Shown: positions 23,740 through 34,616 of the stretch, piece after piece
Numbering within the stretch: the first letter of the stretch is position 1
Layout of the letters: every line of letters starts with the position of its first letter
Assembly: GCA_028641055.1 (NCBI GenBank)
Contig: CM054063.1
Location: 48,915,920-48,979,919, forward strand
From: Alopecurus myosuroides
Lineage: Eukaryota > Streptophyta > Magnoliopsida > Poales > Poaceae
DNA: 64,000 nt
Reading direction: 5' to 3'
The notes under the pieces: generated by a model
Database searches by the model: none
Told to the model about the DNA's origin: nothing
What the model saw: only the letters and a program-made list of their open reading frames with translations
Program-made: the position numbers and the translations under genes

Positions 23740-24565
23740 GAAGCTTCTTCACATAAAAATCGCATCCCCAAACTTTTACAAATGACAGCTTAGCTTTATT
23801 TCCAAACCATAATTCATACGGTGTCGTTTCAACGGATTTAGATGGTACCCTATTTAAAGTGAATGCAGTGGTCTCTAGTGCATAACCCCAAAATGATAGT
23901 GGAAAATCTGTAAGAGACATCATATATCGAACCATATCAACTAAAGTACGATTACGACGTTCGGAAACACCATTAAGCTGTGGTGTTTCGGCAGGTGTGA
24001 GTTGTGAAACTATTCCACATTGTTTCATATGCATGCCAAATTCGTAACTTAAATATTCACCTCCACGATCAGATCGTAGAAATTTAATCTTTCTGTTACG
24101 ATGATTTTCAACTTCACACTGAAATTCTTTGGACTTTTCAAATGTCTCAGATTTGTGTTTCATTAAGTAAATATACCCATATCTACTCAAATCATCTGTG
24201 AAAGTGACAAAATAACGATATCCACCGCGCACCGATACACTCATTGGTCCACACACATCAGTATGTATGATTTCCAATAAGTCTGTCGCCCGTTCCATAG
24301 TTCCAGAAAACGGGGTTCTAGTCATCTTGCCCATAAGGCATGGTTCAGATGTTTCAAGTGATTCTAAGAGTCCATCAGAATGGACCTTCTTCATGCGTTT
24401 AACACCAATATGACCTAAGCGGCAATGCCACATGTAAGTATCAATATCATCATTTAACATAATTCTTTTGACATTGACATTATGAATATGTGTATCAATA
24501 CTATCAAGATTCAACAGAAATAAACCATTCTTCTGAGGTGCGTGACCATAAAAGATATTATTCAT
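23740..24565 (-). pseudogene. Copia E integrase
   Basis: On the - strand, the pre-integrase zinc-binding region (WHCRLGHIGVKRMKK, then CLMGK) is followed by the DDE core: TDVCGPM near 24260, LRSDRGGEY near 24065 and NGVSERRNRTL near 23960, giving the two Asp and the Glu. The frame runs to KVWGCDFYVKKLQP and is cut by insertion of F. It resumes beyond 11985. The protein would insert cDNA into host DNA. The core is intact up to the break. Confidence 0.92.
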
Positions 24566-24802
24566 ATAAACCGAACAACCATTGTTGTCAGACTTAAAGG
24601 AATAACCACTCTACATTAAGCAAGATCCAGAAATGATATTCATGCTTAATGCAGGCACCAAATAACAATTATTCAGGTTTATAACTAATCCAGATGGTAA
24701 ACGTAGAGGTAGCGTCCCGACGGCGATCACATCAACTCTTGATCCATTGCCGACGCGGATCGTCACCTGATCCTTTGCTAGTGGTCGCTTATTCGGCAGC
24801 TC

Positions 24803-25732
24803 CTATTTCGAGTTACATATGTGAGCAACCGAACCAGTATCAAATACCCAGGCGCTACTGCGAGTACTAGTAAGGTACACATCAATAAAAAAAATATCAT
24901 ATATACCTTTGTTCACTTTGCCGGCCTTCCTATCTACCAGATAGTTGGGGCAGTTGCGCTTCCAATGGCCAGTGCCATTGCAATAGTAGCACTCAGTCTC
25001 AGGCTTAGGGCCATACTTGGTTTTCTTCTCAGGTGCAGCAACAGATTTTCTACCCTTCTTGAAGTTTACCCTTGGCTTGCCTTTCTTGAAACTAGTGGTC
25101 TTATTGATCATCAACATTTGATGTTCTTTCTTGATCTCCACTTCAGCAGTTTTAAGCATCGAGAGAAGCTCTGGAAGAGTCTTCTTCATGCCTTGCATAT
25201 TATACTTCATCACAAAGTTCTTGTAACTAGGTGGCAGAGATTGGAGAACACAATGTATCCCCAGCTCATTGGGAATCGTTATTCCCAAGGCTATGAGTTT
25301 ATCAGCGTACGCAGACATTTTGAGTACGTGCTCACTAACGGAGCTGTTATCTTCCATCATGCAGCTAAAGAACTTTTCTGGAGCGTCATAACTCTCAACT
25401 GCGGGATGGGTATCAAAAATCATTTTGAATTCTCACATTGTAGCAAAGGCAGTGCTGTTCTCGAAACGTTTTCGCAGCTCTGGCTCTAATCCATAAAGGA
25501 TGCCGCAATGAACTATATTGTGGTCTTCTTGTTGATTCAGATAAACATTTTTATCTTCATCATAGGCATCATTAGCGGGGGGGTCACCTAGCGGTGCATC
25601 AAGCACATAGAGATTCTTGCAAGCAGTGAGGATAATCCTCAGTTTAAGTGCCCAGTTGGTAAAGTTGCTTCCATTGTTCGCTAGTTTTTCTCTCTCCATG
25701 AACATATTGAAATTGAAGGTGGGTGGTGCCAT
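24803..25732 (-). pseudogene. Copia E gag with zinc knuckle and start of protease
   Basis: The first part (25732-25433) starts MAPPTFNFNMFMEREKLA and ends at a stop that looks like CGA-to-TGA decay. The frame continues to 24803. It contains the Copia gag core, a basic stretch (SFKKGKPRVNFKKGRKS), a CCHC knuckle (CYYCNGTGHWKRNC) near 24950-24990 and the start of the aspartic protease (WVFDTGSVAH) near 24830. Gag forms the virus-like particle that packages the element RNA. The protease from 24800 to 24566 is broken by several stops. Confidence 0.9.
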
Positions 25733-25736
25733 GATC

Positions 25737-26885
25737 TACAACATATTTGCAAAGACTATTTAGACTAGGTTTATGATAAATTAAGTTCAAGTTAATTCTA
25801 AAATTATCCCATGAACTCCAACTCAAAAACAACATCCCTCTTAGTCGTATTTAGTGATTACACGAACCAAATTCACTACACCGAAACCGATCATCACGTG
25901 AGACGGTGTAGTTCCAAAGGCGAACATCAACATGTTCATCATATCATCCATATGACTCATGCTTTACCTTTTGGTTACGTGTTCTGAGGCCATGTCTGTA
26001 CATGCTAGGCTCGCGAAGTAGAACCGTAGTATTCTGTGTGTTTCAAGGCCATGTATGTACATGCTAGGTTTGAAAACACCCGTTGTATGCAAACGTTGAG
26101 TCTATCACACCCGATCATCACGTGGTGTCTCAAAATGACGAACTTTCTTAACGGTGCATACTTAAGGAAGGACACATTATTATCTTGATATTAAGTGAGA
26201 GGGATCATCTATAATGTTACCGTCGCGATCTAAGCAAAATAAGATGCATAAAGGGATTAACATTACATGCATGGATAATGTGATATGATATGGTCCTTCT
26301 TGCACTTGATCTCCATCTTGTACATCATGGTATGATCTCCATCATTCCACCGGCATGGCACCAAGATCTGTGGCACCTCCATCTTGATTTTCCATTACAA
26401 CATATCACATGGATATGATATACAGCACGCAAGCCATAAAAATAAGACAACCATATGGCTCCAGCGGTATGTCAATAATTTACAAAAGATATCATCTCAT
26501 ACATAAAGTTTGTAACATTGACCATATCACATCACATGCCCTGCAAAAACAAGTTAGACGCCTCTAATTTATTTTTTCTTATTTTACGTGGCTTGGGCTT
26601 ACGAGGATAGAACCGTCCATACCTACGTAAAAAGCCACAACGTTGATAAAACATATTTTTAACAACCCTTTGTAGATTAGATCTTAACTATAGTAGGAAA
26701 AACAGACATCCCCTCGGCCACAAGTGAGACAATTCTCGCGTACATAGTACACGTAAACTTAGTCTAGGGCAGCTTCATTCTACTATGCCACTAAGATCAT
26801 AAAATAATCAAGGAGGAAAAAACATTATTATCAATGCCCACATACTCTTATATGTTCTACCCATACAAATCATCTACGCATTGAT
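25737..26885 (-). mobile_element. Copia E untranslated leader
   Basis: Non-coding leader between PBS and gag. Includes two near-copies of a segment with GGCCATGT-GTACATGCTAGG around 25990-26065. No ORF or other element seen. Confidence 0.7.
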
Positions 26886-26901
26886 CCGGATCTGATATCA
26901 C
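26886..26901 (-). other. Primer binding site of Copia E
   Basis: On the - strand, TGATATCAGATCC lies directly next to the 5' LTR. It differs at two positions from the initiator-methionine-tRNA complement TGGTATCAGAGCC. Confidence 0.8.
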
Positions 26902-28512
26902 TGAAGGGTACGTTGCATAGAAAACAAAAAAATCCTACGCGCGATAAAACCGAAGGGCCAAGATCTAATCTAGGAGATGAAAGGTAACGGGGAGAAAGAG
27001 TCTTAGAATAACATACCCTCAAAGACTCTAAGTGGTATGAGATAAAATCTCGTCGTTGGCGTAGTCGTACTCACGCCGATCCCGAGAGCGAGAAGAAGTG
27101 CACCGCAATCCGGCGGTGTCTCCGTAATCGGTCACACATTCAGCTCGATCAAGACCTCCGTTCCCTCGATCCAGCGGGGCAGCCGAAGTAGAGGATCCTC
27201 CGGAACTCTAGCAGCACGACGACGTGGTGGTGGTGAAGAATCCCACGGTCAGGGCTTCGCCAAGCCGGAGACCATGGAATGGAGCAGCGGGTGCAGTGGA
27301 AGGGAGGTGGGAGGAGCTCTCACCCTCCTTTTATAGGGGAGGGGGAGGCAGCCCAAAGGGGGGTTGCGGCCAGCCATGGTGTGCTCCCACCTCTTCCCTC
27401 TTCATGTGAGTGGAACCTCCACTCACACCCACTCATGCTCTCTTAATTTCCCACTTAGAAAATCCAAAGGTTTTTCTTTAATAAATAAATAAAACATTTT
27501 TATTTCTTTATTTATATTTGTTAATTCCATTAAAACATTTGAATATAGCACCTCGAATCATTTTTTAATTCCATTAACAAACATTCGATGAAAAACCCCT
27601 TGAACTATTTCAATTTTCCCCAAAACAGTTTCGGTGCTGCCCAAAACATTCTTCGGTGTTCCGTATCCTCTCAAACGCTTCATCGAACCTTAAGTGTGTC
27701 ACCCTACGGTTCGCGAATAATATATACATGATCAAGACTCCTCTCCGATTAATAATCAACAGCGGGATCTGGAGATCCGTGATGACTCTTATATATTCAA
27801 CGATGACTCTCGTGATCATGTGAACCTTCAACTTCGTAATTATTTCCCTTCATCTCGCGTTATTTTACTTGTCCGAGATCCGATCATCGGTATCAACCAT
27901 ACCTTGTTCGATCTCGTTACCCGACAGGTACTCTTTTCTCGTTCCCATGATATGACATCCTTGTGACCTAGTCACGTGCTTGCAAGTGGTGTCGATGTGA
28001 TATCACCGAGAGGGCTCAGAGTATATCTCTCTATCATTTGGGATGGACAAATCTCACTCTTGATCCATGAGCTTGAACTAACACTTTCCGAATACCTAAC
28101 GCCACCTTTATAGTCACCCTGCTACGGTGTGACGTTTGATGTCATAAAGGTACTCTTTCGGTACATGGTCTAAGGAATAATGTTACTCCGAATGTAAGAC
28201 ATAACAACAAAACTAAATGACCTGGTCGTATTGTTATACTTAGTTAGGGTCTAAGTTCATCACGTCATTCCCCTAATGACATTACCCCGTTATTAACAAC
28301 ATCCAATGTCTATGATCAGGAAACCTTGATCATCTGTTAATCAACAGCTAGTTAAAAGAGAGGCTTTATTAGGAACGTTTGTTTGTTTATTAATCACATA
28401 TGTATTAATGTTTCCGGTTAATACAATTCTAGTATGAGAAATAAACATCTATCATAAACAAGGAATAACATAATAAACACATTATTATTTCCTCTCGGGC
28501 ATATTCCCTTCA
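26902..28512 (-). repeat. 5' LTR of Copia E
   Basis: A 1611-bp LTR with intact TG and CA ends (+ strand TGAAGGG to CCCTTCA). TATA box CTATAAAAGG on the - strand at 27327-27336. Compared with 8342-9987 there are scattered substitutions and several small indels, so E is older than F. Confidence 0.92.
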
Positions 28513-28627
28513 AATCCATGCTACTTTGATAAATCCTATGATAATCCTCTATTTATTCCAACTACTGATATGCATGCTAATGAGGAAGTTTGTTTAGAAA
28601 ATGTATATGATAATGCTGTAGATGATG
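28513..28627 (+). mobile_element. Gypsy D interior, resumed after Copia E
   Basis: Starts with the second AATCC copy and continues the AT-rich ORF region of D (7587-8341). It is cut at 28627 where the C LTR begins. No more of D is seen in the window. Confidence 0.7.
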
Positions 28628-29406
28628 TGTAACATCCCAAGTATGAAACCACCCCTGGAATGTTTGTTTCTTGCTTTATTATTGTTTTGCATCATGGCAT
28701 CTTAATCATTGCATTTGTTTTCATTTTGTTCCCATCTGTTTTCCTTTGTTTTCACAATTGAAATTCAAACAACATTCAAACCTTTGTTTCATACTTGTTA
28801 TGTTACAATTTTTCAAATAAAAAGTTCAACTCAAAACATCAATTGTTTCCATTTTAAACCATAAGGTTCAAACTATTTAAAATTATGGCTTTTAATAATT
28901 CACTTAATTCAAATGTTATTCAAATTCAATTACAAGCAGCAACCATTTTTGAAATTATGAAAATGACAAAACAATTCATTCACTTGTTTCCAATTAAACT
29001 TGAATTTAAAAACTTATTTGCTTAAGTTCAATTATTTCAATTAATATTAATTTCATTCATTTTTTTAAACAATTGCAAACAGCACTTAAATTCAAATCAT
29101 TTTGAAAAACCAAAAGTTGCACTTTGTGCTGTTACAATAAATAAGAAATATAAAAATTATCCCTAAAATTTTCTAATCCAAAAACCCTAGCCTTTTGTTC
29201 CTATTTCATTTCAGCAAAAAAAAAAGGGAAACAGAAAAATTAAAAAAAAAGGAAACGGAGGGAGTGGCCAGGCGAGTGGGCAGGCCCAGCCCACCAAACG
29301 GGCCCGGTACCCCCTCGCACACCTTCTTCAACATGTACGGCGGCCATCGACAGTGTCCACGTCGCAGCAGCGGAGCAGCAACGGCCGCGAGCCCCTCACC
29401 TCGCCC

Positions 29407-29413
29407 TTATAAA
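29407..29413 (+). promoter_or_regulatory. TATA box of C 5' LTR
   Basis: TTATAAA in a GC-rich setting, followed about 30 bases on by CTAGCCCTAACCCTAG, a plausible start region. The 3' LTR has TTAAAAC at the same place (about 39825), so that promoter may be weaker. Confidence 0.55.
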
Positions 29414-29977
29414 CCCTACCGCTGCCTCCCCGAGCTAGCCCTAACCCTAGACCTCCACCCACCTCTCTCGCCGCCGTCGTTCTCTCTTTCTGCCCGGCGT
29501 TTTCCCTCTCTGAACATCACCCCGCAACACCACCGCGCCACCCACCTCTGAATCCATGGCGATCGCCGTCGATCTGGGCCTCCACCGAGCAGGGTAGGCA
29601 CGGGAATCAAACCCCCGCACCTCCCTCTCCCCCTTCGACACCTCCCCGACGTCCAGGAGCTACCACAACGCCGCCGCCATCCTCGACGTCGTCGCCGGCC
29701 ACCTCTGCCCCGAACCTCTGCTTCCTCTCCACTCGCCGGTGATCACCTCCACCTTCCCTCTCCTTCTTTCTCTCTGCACTTGCGCAAGCACAAGCACACA
29801 CACACGCGCAACCACAGCGAGCCACCACGCAACAGCCACCGCAGCGCGGCAGCAGCTCGCCGCCGGCCAGCGACCCTCTGTCGAAAGTTCAGAAAACGGC
29901 CTGCAGAAAATTCAGTTAGCGCACGAACTGAAGCATAACCTCGCTGCGTATCCTTACCTTACAAGGAACGAATCGCA

Positions 29978-30038
29978 GCGCAGTGGTAGCAGCCAGCGCG
30001 CGCGCTCGGGAGGCTAGGGTTCGATCCCTGCCTCCCGC
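29978..30038 (+). other. tRNA-like block in C 5' LTR
   Basis: GCAGTGGTAGCAGCC resembles a D arm and GGTTCGATCC (30018-30027) is a perfect B box within a T-arm-like stem (AGGG and CCCT). A closing tail CCTCCCGC follows. The 3' LTR counterpart is 40368-40426 (B box 40406-40415). There is no full cloverleaf. Confidence 0.55.
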
Positions 30039-31225
30039 AAATAAAATCCCCACCTTTTTTTGCGAGGAGCACTGACAGGAGGGCCCCCCTGTCAGCTGCT
30101 GTGCACCCACGCGGGCCACCTTGGCCCAGGGGCCCCTCTGTCAGTGGCTGGGGCGAGCCACTGCGAGGTAGAAAACATTTTTCTGCCCAGTTTTTCTTTT
30201 ATTTAAGTCCAATTCATTTACAGTTTAGTCCCTGGGTTTAAAATACAAATAACTTTTAAATTACAACTTCAAATAAAATAAATAAAATATGTACACTGCA
30301 CCAAATTTAATTCTCTACATGATTACATCATTTGTTTTCTGTTTTGAATATTTCAAATGTATTCAAATTTCAAATTCAAACAAATCATCTTAATTTTGGT
30401 TAACTCCATAAATAATTCAAACTTAATTCAAATCACACAAATAAAATATGTTTTCCATGCCATTTTGAACCACCTTTTCAAATATAACTTTTATTTCATG
30501 TTTTGAATAATTAAAATTGGTTAAATAATTTAAACCTTGATTAATTCATTTAAATTTGCTAAATTCATAACTTGCTCAAATTAAATTAATTTTGAACATG
30601 TAAAATATGTTGTCAAACTAGAAAAGTATAAACTTTTCAAATATGAATTTGGTTTAATGTTTTGAACAAATAAAAATTCAAATAAATTCATACTTGAATT
30701 TAATTCATTTAAATCTTGTTTAAACTTGTTTAATTCCCAATTAATTCATTCTAAATCCTTTTTCAACAAGTGAAACATGTAATCCACCCAAAATTTTATG
30801 TTCTTTTCAAATATGAACTTTGTTATCTATTTTGAACAATTTAAAGTGGTGAAAACAACAAATGCTTGTGTAACACCTTTAAGGAACCAAAATTTCTTAA
30901 CTTAATAAACAAACTTCCATACTTGGTAAGCTTCATACCAACTTGCATCTAATGTTGTTTTCTTTTTGTTTTCCTCATGCATGCATCATGCTAATCAACT
31001 TTCACATGGTAATTATTTGTAGATCATTTATTTCCACCTTAAATTCATGGGCCTTTTCCATATGCAATCCAAGTTGCATATGGGTCCATTTAAACATGTT
31101 ATCTTGTCAACTAGTTTATTTTGATGCATCAATTAAATGGTCATGCATCATCCCATGATTGTGCACTATGCCATGTTATTGATTGTTTGTCTCCTTGCGT
31201 TGTTTGTTTGCTTCTTCTCGAATAG

Positions 31226-32583
31226 ACGACGACGTTGAGACACACGATACTTACGACACCCCTTCTGAGGATCTAGCTCAGTACCAGGCTGCTGAGTTTG
31301 CAGGCAAGTATTCACTCACATGAACCATTGTGTTCCTTTCCACATTGGATACCGATACTTCCCGTTGTCTATTTCTGCTAGCCCTATGAATCGTTGCTTC
31401 TGTTACGAACCTATCACATGTTATCCTTTAACCCTGATATAGCCTCACCCCCACACCTATAACCCTGTTGCTTGTTGCCCGTGTCTTACTAGCATGCTTA
31501 GGGTTGTTTCTGCTCGAGTCTGTTACCCGTTACTTTCTGTTACCATATTTTATTATGTTCTGGGGCTCGATGGTAAACAACAACCTGTTAATTTTGAGGT
31601 AATGCTAATTTGATGATAAGGCACCGGCAGGAGGCCCGGCGTGGTTTTGAGGCCTGCTAGTGTCGACCCTAATTAGGAAAAAGGGTCTTGTCTACTGATC
31701 CGTGATGAGCGCACTATCCGCATGTGGGAAGCGTGTATGGGCGCCCCCCTCAATTTGATTCGATTCGCATCTCGTCCAAATCGCCTCATTTAGTTCGGGT
31801 TTTCCATTTGCCGCATGCATGATCTTGCGAACCCAGGCCAGGGTGGAACTTTTGTAGTCGGCATTTAGGGAGACACGTTCTTAGAGTGCTATGAGGGTCC
31901 CCTTTTCTTCGTGGGGCTTGATTAGCCGTGCGCTCAACTGCACGGGGTTCTTTGGGCTTGATGCGAAGAAGAGTTGAGTTGTGTTGACTGCCCCGCTTGG
32001 TGGGAGGCATTCCATCTGGCGGGTTATTCATACGTGTTCGGCCAAATTGGTGCACCCCTGCAGGGATAAATCTTCTCGAGAAGCCGTGTTTTCCGCGGTT
32101 ATGGTTGACTTGGTGAAAGTACTGTCTAACAAGTACTCAGAACAACTTACACCTAACTAATGATAACTTGACTAGTAATAGTCTTATTGACACAATAACT
32201 TGAACCATCATTAATCCAAATGTGTGAGTTATCCTCGGATTGCTTCTTTGGATAAGGGGCGAGATCCAGGATGGGTTTGTTTGGAGTTAGTTGGTAGTTG
32301 GTTACGATACGCTATCTTATCTCCTTTCTGTTAGCCGGAAGTTGTAGTATGTTCTGTAGTTGGTTAGTGCAGCCAGCTGCCGCATCTTTTGTATCACCCT
32401 TTCTTCCGTTGAACCCAAAGCATCTGTGCTTGATGTTGTGGGGTACATTTTGGTGAACTGTGAGTCTTGCTTGCCAGTACGTTTATGTACTGACCCTTTG
32501 GGGCTGTGGTTTCCGCAGACTACGCTTACGAGGATCCCCGTGATGGCTACTACGTGGAGTACGACGAGGCTGCTGACGAGTAG
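31226..32583 (+). CDS. Two-exon acidic reading frame in C 5' LTR (candidate)
   Basis: Exon A (31226-31303, 78 bp) follows a pyrimidine-rich tract ending AATAG and ends at AG|GCAAGT, a strong GC-type donor. Exon B starts at 32519 after TTTCCGCAG and ends in TAG at 32581-32583. Only one frame is open in exon A (it includes DTPSEDLAQYQAAEFA). Its single leftover base joins in phase with the open frame of exon B (YAYEDPRDGYYVEYDEAADE, then stop). The product tail is very acidic. The start codon and first exon are not identified: a phase-compatible ATG exon is not obvious in 29440-29760. No known domain. It could be a small protein, or a spliced leader that merely happens to be open. Confidence 0.4.
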
Positions 32584-32834
32584 ATAGCGGACCCGGGCAG
32601 GGTCCGACACACTGTGGATGGGCTCCGTCTTTTCGTTTCCGGCCTCTTAGGCCTATTTGGATTTGTCTGTACTCAGACCTTTTGAATGCTTCCGCTGTGA
32701 TGTAATGATGAATTGTTGTGACATGTGTCCTCTGGATGATTGTATTTGCTATCTCTGCTCTAGTGAGAGCTATTTGCAACTTATTTCAATCTTTTGTGTC
32801 TTAGAGATATGTTGTGATATCAGTTGTTCTAATG

Positions 32835-32877
32835 CCGTTGACGTACCATGTGTGTATGTTATGAAGTACGTCAACGG
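32835..32877. other. 12-bp stem-loop near end of C LTR
   Basis: Arms CCGTTGACGTAC (32835-32846) and GTACGTCAACGG (32866-32877), perfect, with a 19-base loop. Identical in the 3' LTR at 43229-43271. It could act in RNA 3'-end formation or packaging, or be a binding site for a dimeric protein. Confidence 0.75.
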
Positions 32878-33054
32878 AAGTGTCCTGATTTCTATGGGAT
32901 GGTTTGCGCAGACGATGGATAGTAGAGAATGGTTGTCACACGTTTACGTGTTGGCCTGCTCATATTGAGATGCGGGTGCCGGTATGCCCCGTAAGCCATT
33001 GGTTCTACTATTTAGCGGACTGTGAGTATCCTCTAGAAGTCCGGGTGCGACAAA

Positions 33055-33067
33055 TGGTATCAGAGCC
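33055..33067 (+). other. Primer binding site of element C
   Basis: TGGTATCAGAGCC, perfect complement of the initiator methionine tRNA 3' end, two bases after the 5' LTR. Confidence 0.93.
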
Positions 33068-33593
33068 TGTCTGCCTGTAGGATCCCTTTTACTGGTCGCA
33101 GTTGAGTCTAGAAACTATTTTGTAGCTATATAGGAATAATGAAACGTGAGAGTAGGAATTCTGCCCTTTTATTTCTTTCCCCACCCAACCTCCCTTTTCT
33201 GGTAAGGAAGTGCAACGTTGTTTTCTCTTCTCACCTAAACTTTCAAGTTAGGATTTCACGAATCCTGGTTTCTCTAGGATAGTTATATCTACTAGACCAT
33301 AGGAATGGAGGTGGTTGTGACATGATTTATCATGTTGCCTACTCATGATTGAGAACGGAGGCGTGTAAGCCCCGGAAGCAGATCCTCTATTCCTTAAGCA
33401 GTAGATATTGATCCTTTAGAAGCCCGGATGGGTTTTTCCGTAGTACCTCAGGAGTTTTGGTCTCGTGTTTCCCGATGTTGCTTCGATATCCTGTTCTTCT
33501 CAACATCCTTTTCGACCGTTGAAACCTTCTTGTTTCTTTCCACTTCAGTTCTTCTACCGGCGTCTAATCAAAAACTTCCCCGATCATCTGCAG

Positions 33594-34322
33594 ATGGATC
33601 TCAGGTTCTTCCCGCAGGTGGTTCGGATGACTCGTTGTGAGAGCACCGCCGGTTATCCGGAGATGCTGAGAGACATGGTCACTTATCTGGGTTTCCGTTG
33701 GGCACCAGAGTACCAGGTCTACGAGCAGCAGCGAGAGTTTGACCAGACCTACTACCAGGCTATCGTCTACATTCTGTCAGATGATGGCATGAGCGTTGTC
33801 CACCGCTACGAGGCAGTAGGTTCCACAGTGGATATGGTTGTGCAGCATGCAGCTTATGTGAGTCTCACCGTCCTTCGTGCTGACTACTGGGGATTTGACG
33901 ATTCTATCTATCGCCACATCCCCCGTGGTTACATCACTTCGGAGGGAGATCACTTCACTCTCTACAACAACTTGGATGTCTACGAGCATGATAACTCCAG
34001 GCTGCACACCACCGCTCAGTTTGTGAGGCACAGTGACGCAGTTGCCAGCACACTATCTCAGGAGTTGGCTTCAGTCAGAGAGCAGCTCTACCTTGCTTTG
34101 ACTCGTCTGGCGATGTACACCACAGACTTTGTTGGAGATGAGCGCTTTGCACGTTTTGATCAGCCAGTTGGTCGTCGTCTGCCAGATGCTGGAGGTTACG
34201 AGCCGATCAGAGGTCCACTCCTTAACCTCGGTGCTGGTTACACTGGGATTCCACGCTTTGGAGCACAGGGAGCCGATGCTATGTACTTCACCACACCTAG
34301 AGTAGCTCTCACACCACGTTAG
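33594..34322 (+). CDS. Extra ORF upstream of gag in element C, function unknown
   Basis: An intact 242-codon frame between PBS and gag, in the sense direction. I chose the ATG at 33594 (start MDLRFFPQVVRM) because it follows a CTGCAG acceptor-like site and the residues before it look like leader. The longer frame could start at 33465. The product has a mixed, globular composition: aromatic-rich centre (YWGFDDSIYRHIPRGY), a helix-like segment (TLSQELASVREQLYLALTRL) and a Gly-rich C-terminal part. No zinc finger, protease, membrane segment or signal peptide. I do not recognise the family. It stays open although gag-pol of the same element is broken, so it is either young or was conserved until recently. 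Confidence 0.6.
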   Translation: MDLRFFPQVVRMTRCESTAGYPEMLRDMVTYLGFRWAPEYQVYEQQREFDQTYYQAIVYILSDDGMSVVHRYEAVGSTVDMVVQHAAYVSLTVLRADYWGFDDSIYRHIPRGYITSEGDHFTLYNNLDVYEHDNSRLHTTAQFVRHSDAVASTLSQELASVREQLYLALTRLAMYTTDFVGDERFARFDQPVGRRLPDAGGYEPIRGPLLNLGAGYTGIPRFGAQGADAMYFTTPRVALTPR

Positions 34323-34616
34323 ATCTATGTGGATCGTCGTTCTACCTACTTTCGTGGGCGTGCTCCTCACCGTACCTCTCGCTGTACTCCTAGCCGCCGT
34401 CCTGCGTGATGAGCATGGGAGTATCGATGTATCCATTCCTAGCTATGTTTAGTTATCCTTTGGCATTCAAACCATTTGTGGTGTTGGATATTCTGATGTA
34501 TTTGAACATGTGATGATGTACCTGTTGGTTATCTATTCATGCGTCGGAATAATCTCTCTTTCGGTTTCCAAGTCTATCCTTTTCTATTGTTGTGCTAAAA
34601 TGCATGTCTATTCAGG

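Larger units (their letters stand above)
8342..28512 (-). mobile_element. Copia element E (BARE/Angela-like) with nested insertions
   Basis: Full-length Copia element on the - strand: 5' LTR at 26902-28512, 3' LTR at 8342-9987. The 5-bp target duplication AATCC lies at 8337-8341 and 28513-28517. Domain order read on the - strand is PBS, gag with zinc knuckle, decayed protease, integrase, reverse transcriptase, RNase H, which is the Copia order. Length without the nested F element (11986-23734) is about 8.4 kb, normal for this group. LTR form (ATATGCCCGAGAGGCAATAA) and protein motifs point to the BARE/Angela lineage. Stops and a frameshift make it non-autonomous now. Confidence 0.92.
28628..33052 (+). 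repeat. 5' LTR of element C
   Basis: A 4425-bp LTR, TGTAACATCCCAAG to GGTGCGACA. In order: AT-rich start, TATA box TTATAAA (29407-29413), GC-rich block (29260-29900), tRNA-like block (29978-30038), AT-rich stretch, hairpin (31058-31083), exon-like segment (31226-31303), palindrome cluster (32056-32098), second exon-like segment (32519-32583) and a 12-bp stem-loop (32835-32877). Transcription would probably start near 29440, giving a long structured leader. Confidence 0.9.

Noticed and set aside
24821..25489. Plus-strand open frame of 222 codons
   Set aside because: It lies antisense to Copia E gag, whose zinc knuckle and protease motifs identify the real frame. The + product has no domain.
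33777..34436. Minus-strand frames opposite the extra ORF of C
   Set aside because: They are shadows of the 33594-34322 frame, which has the better context (sense strand of the element).
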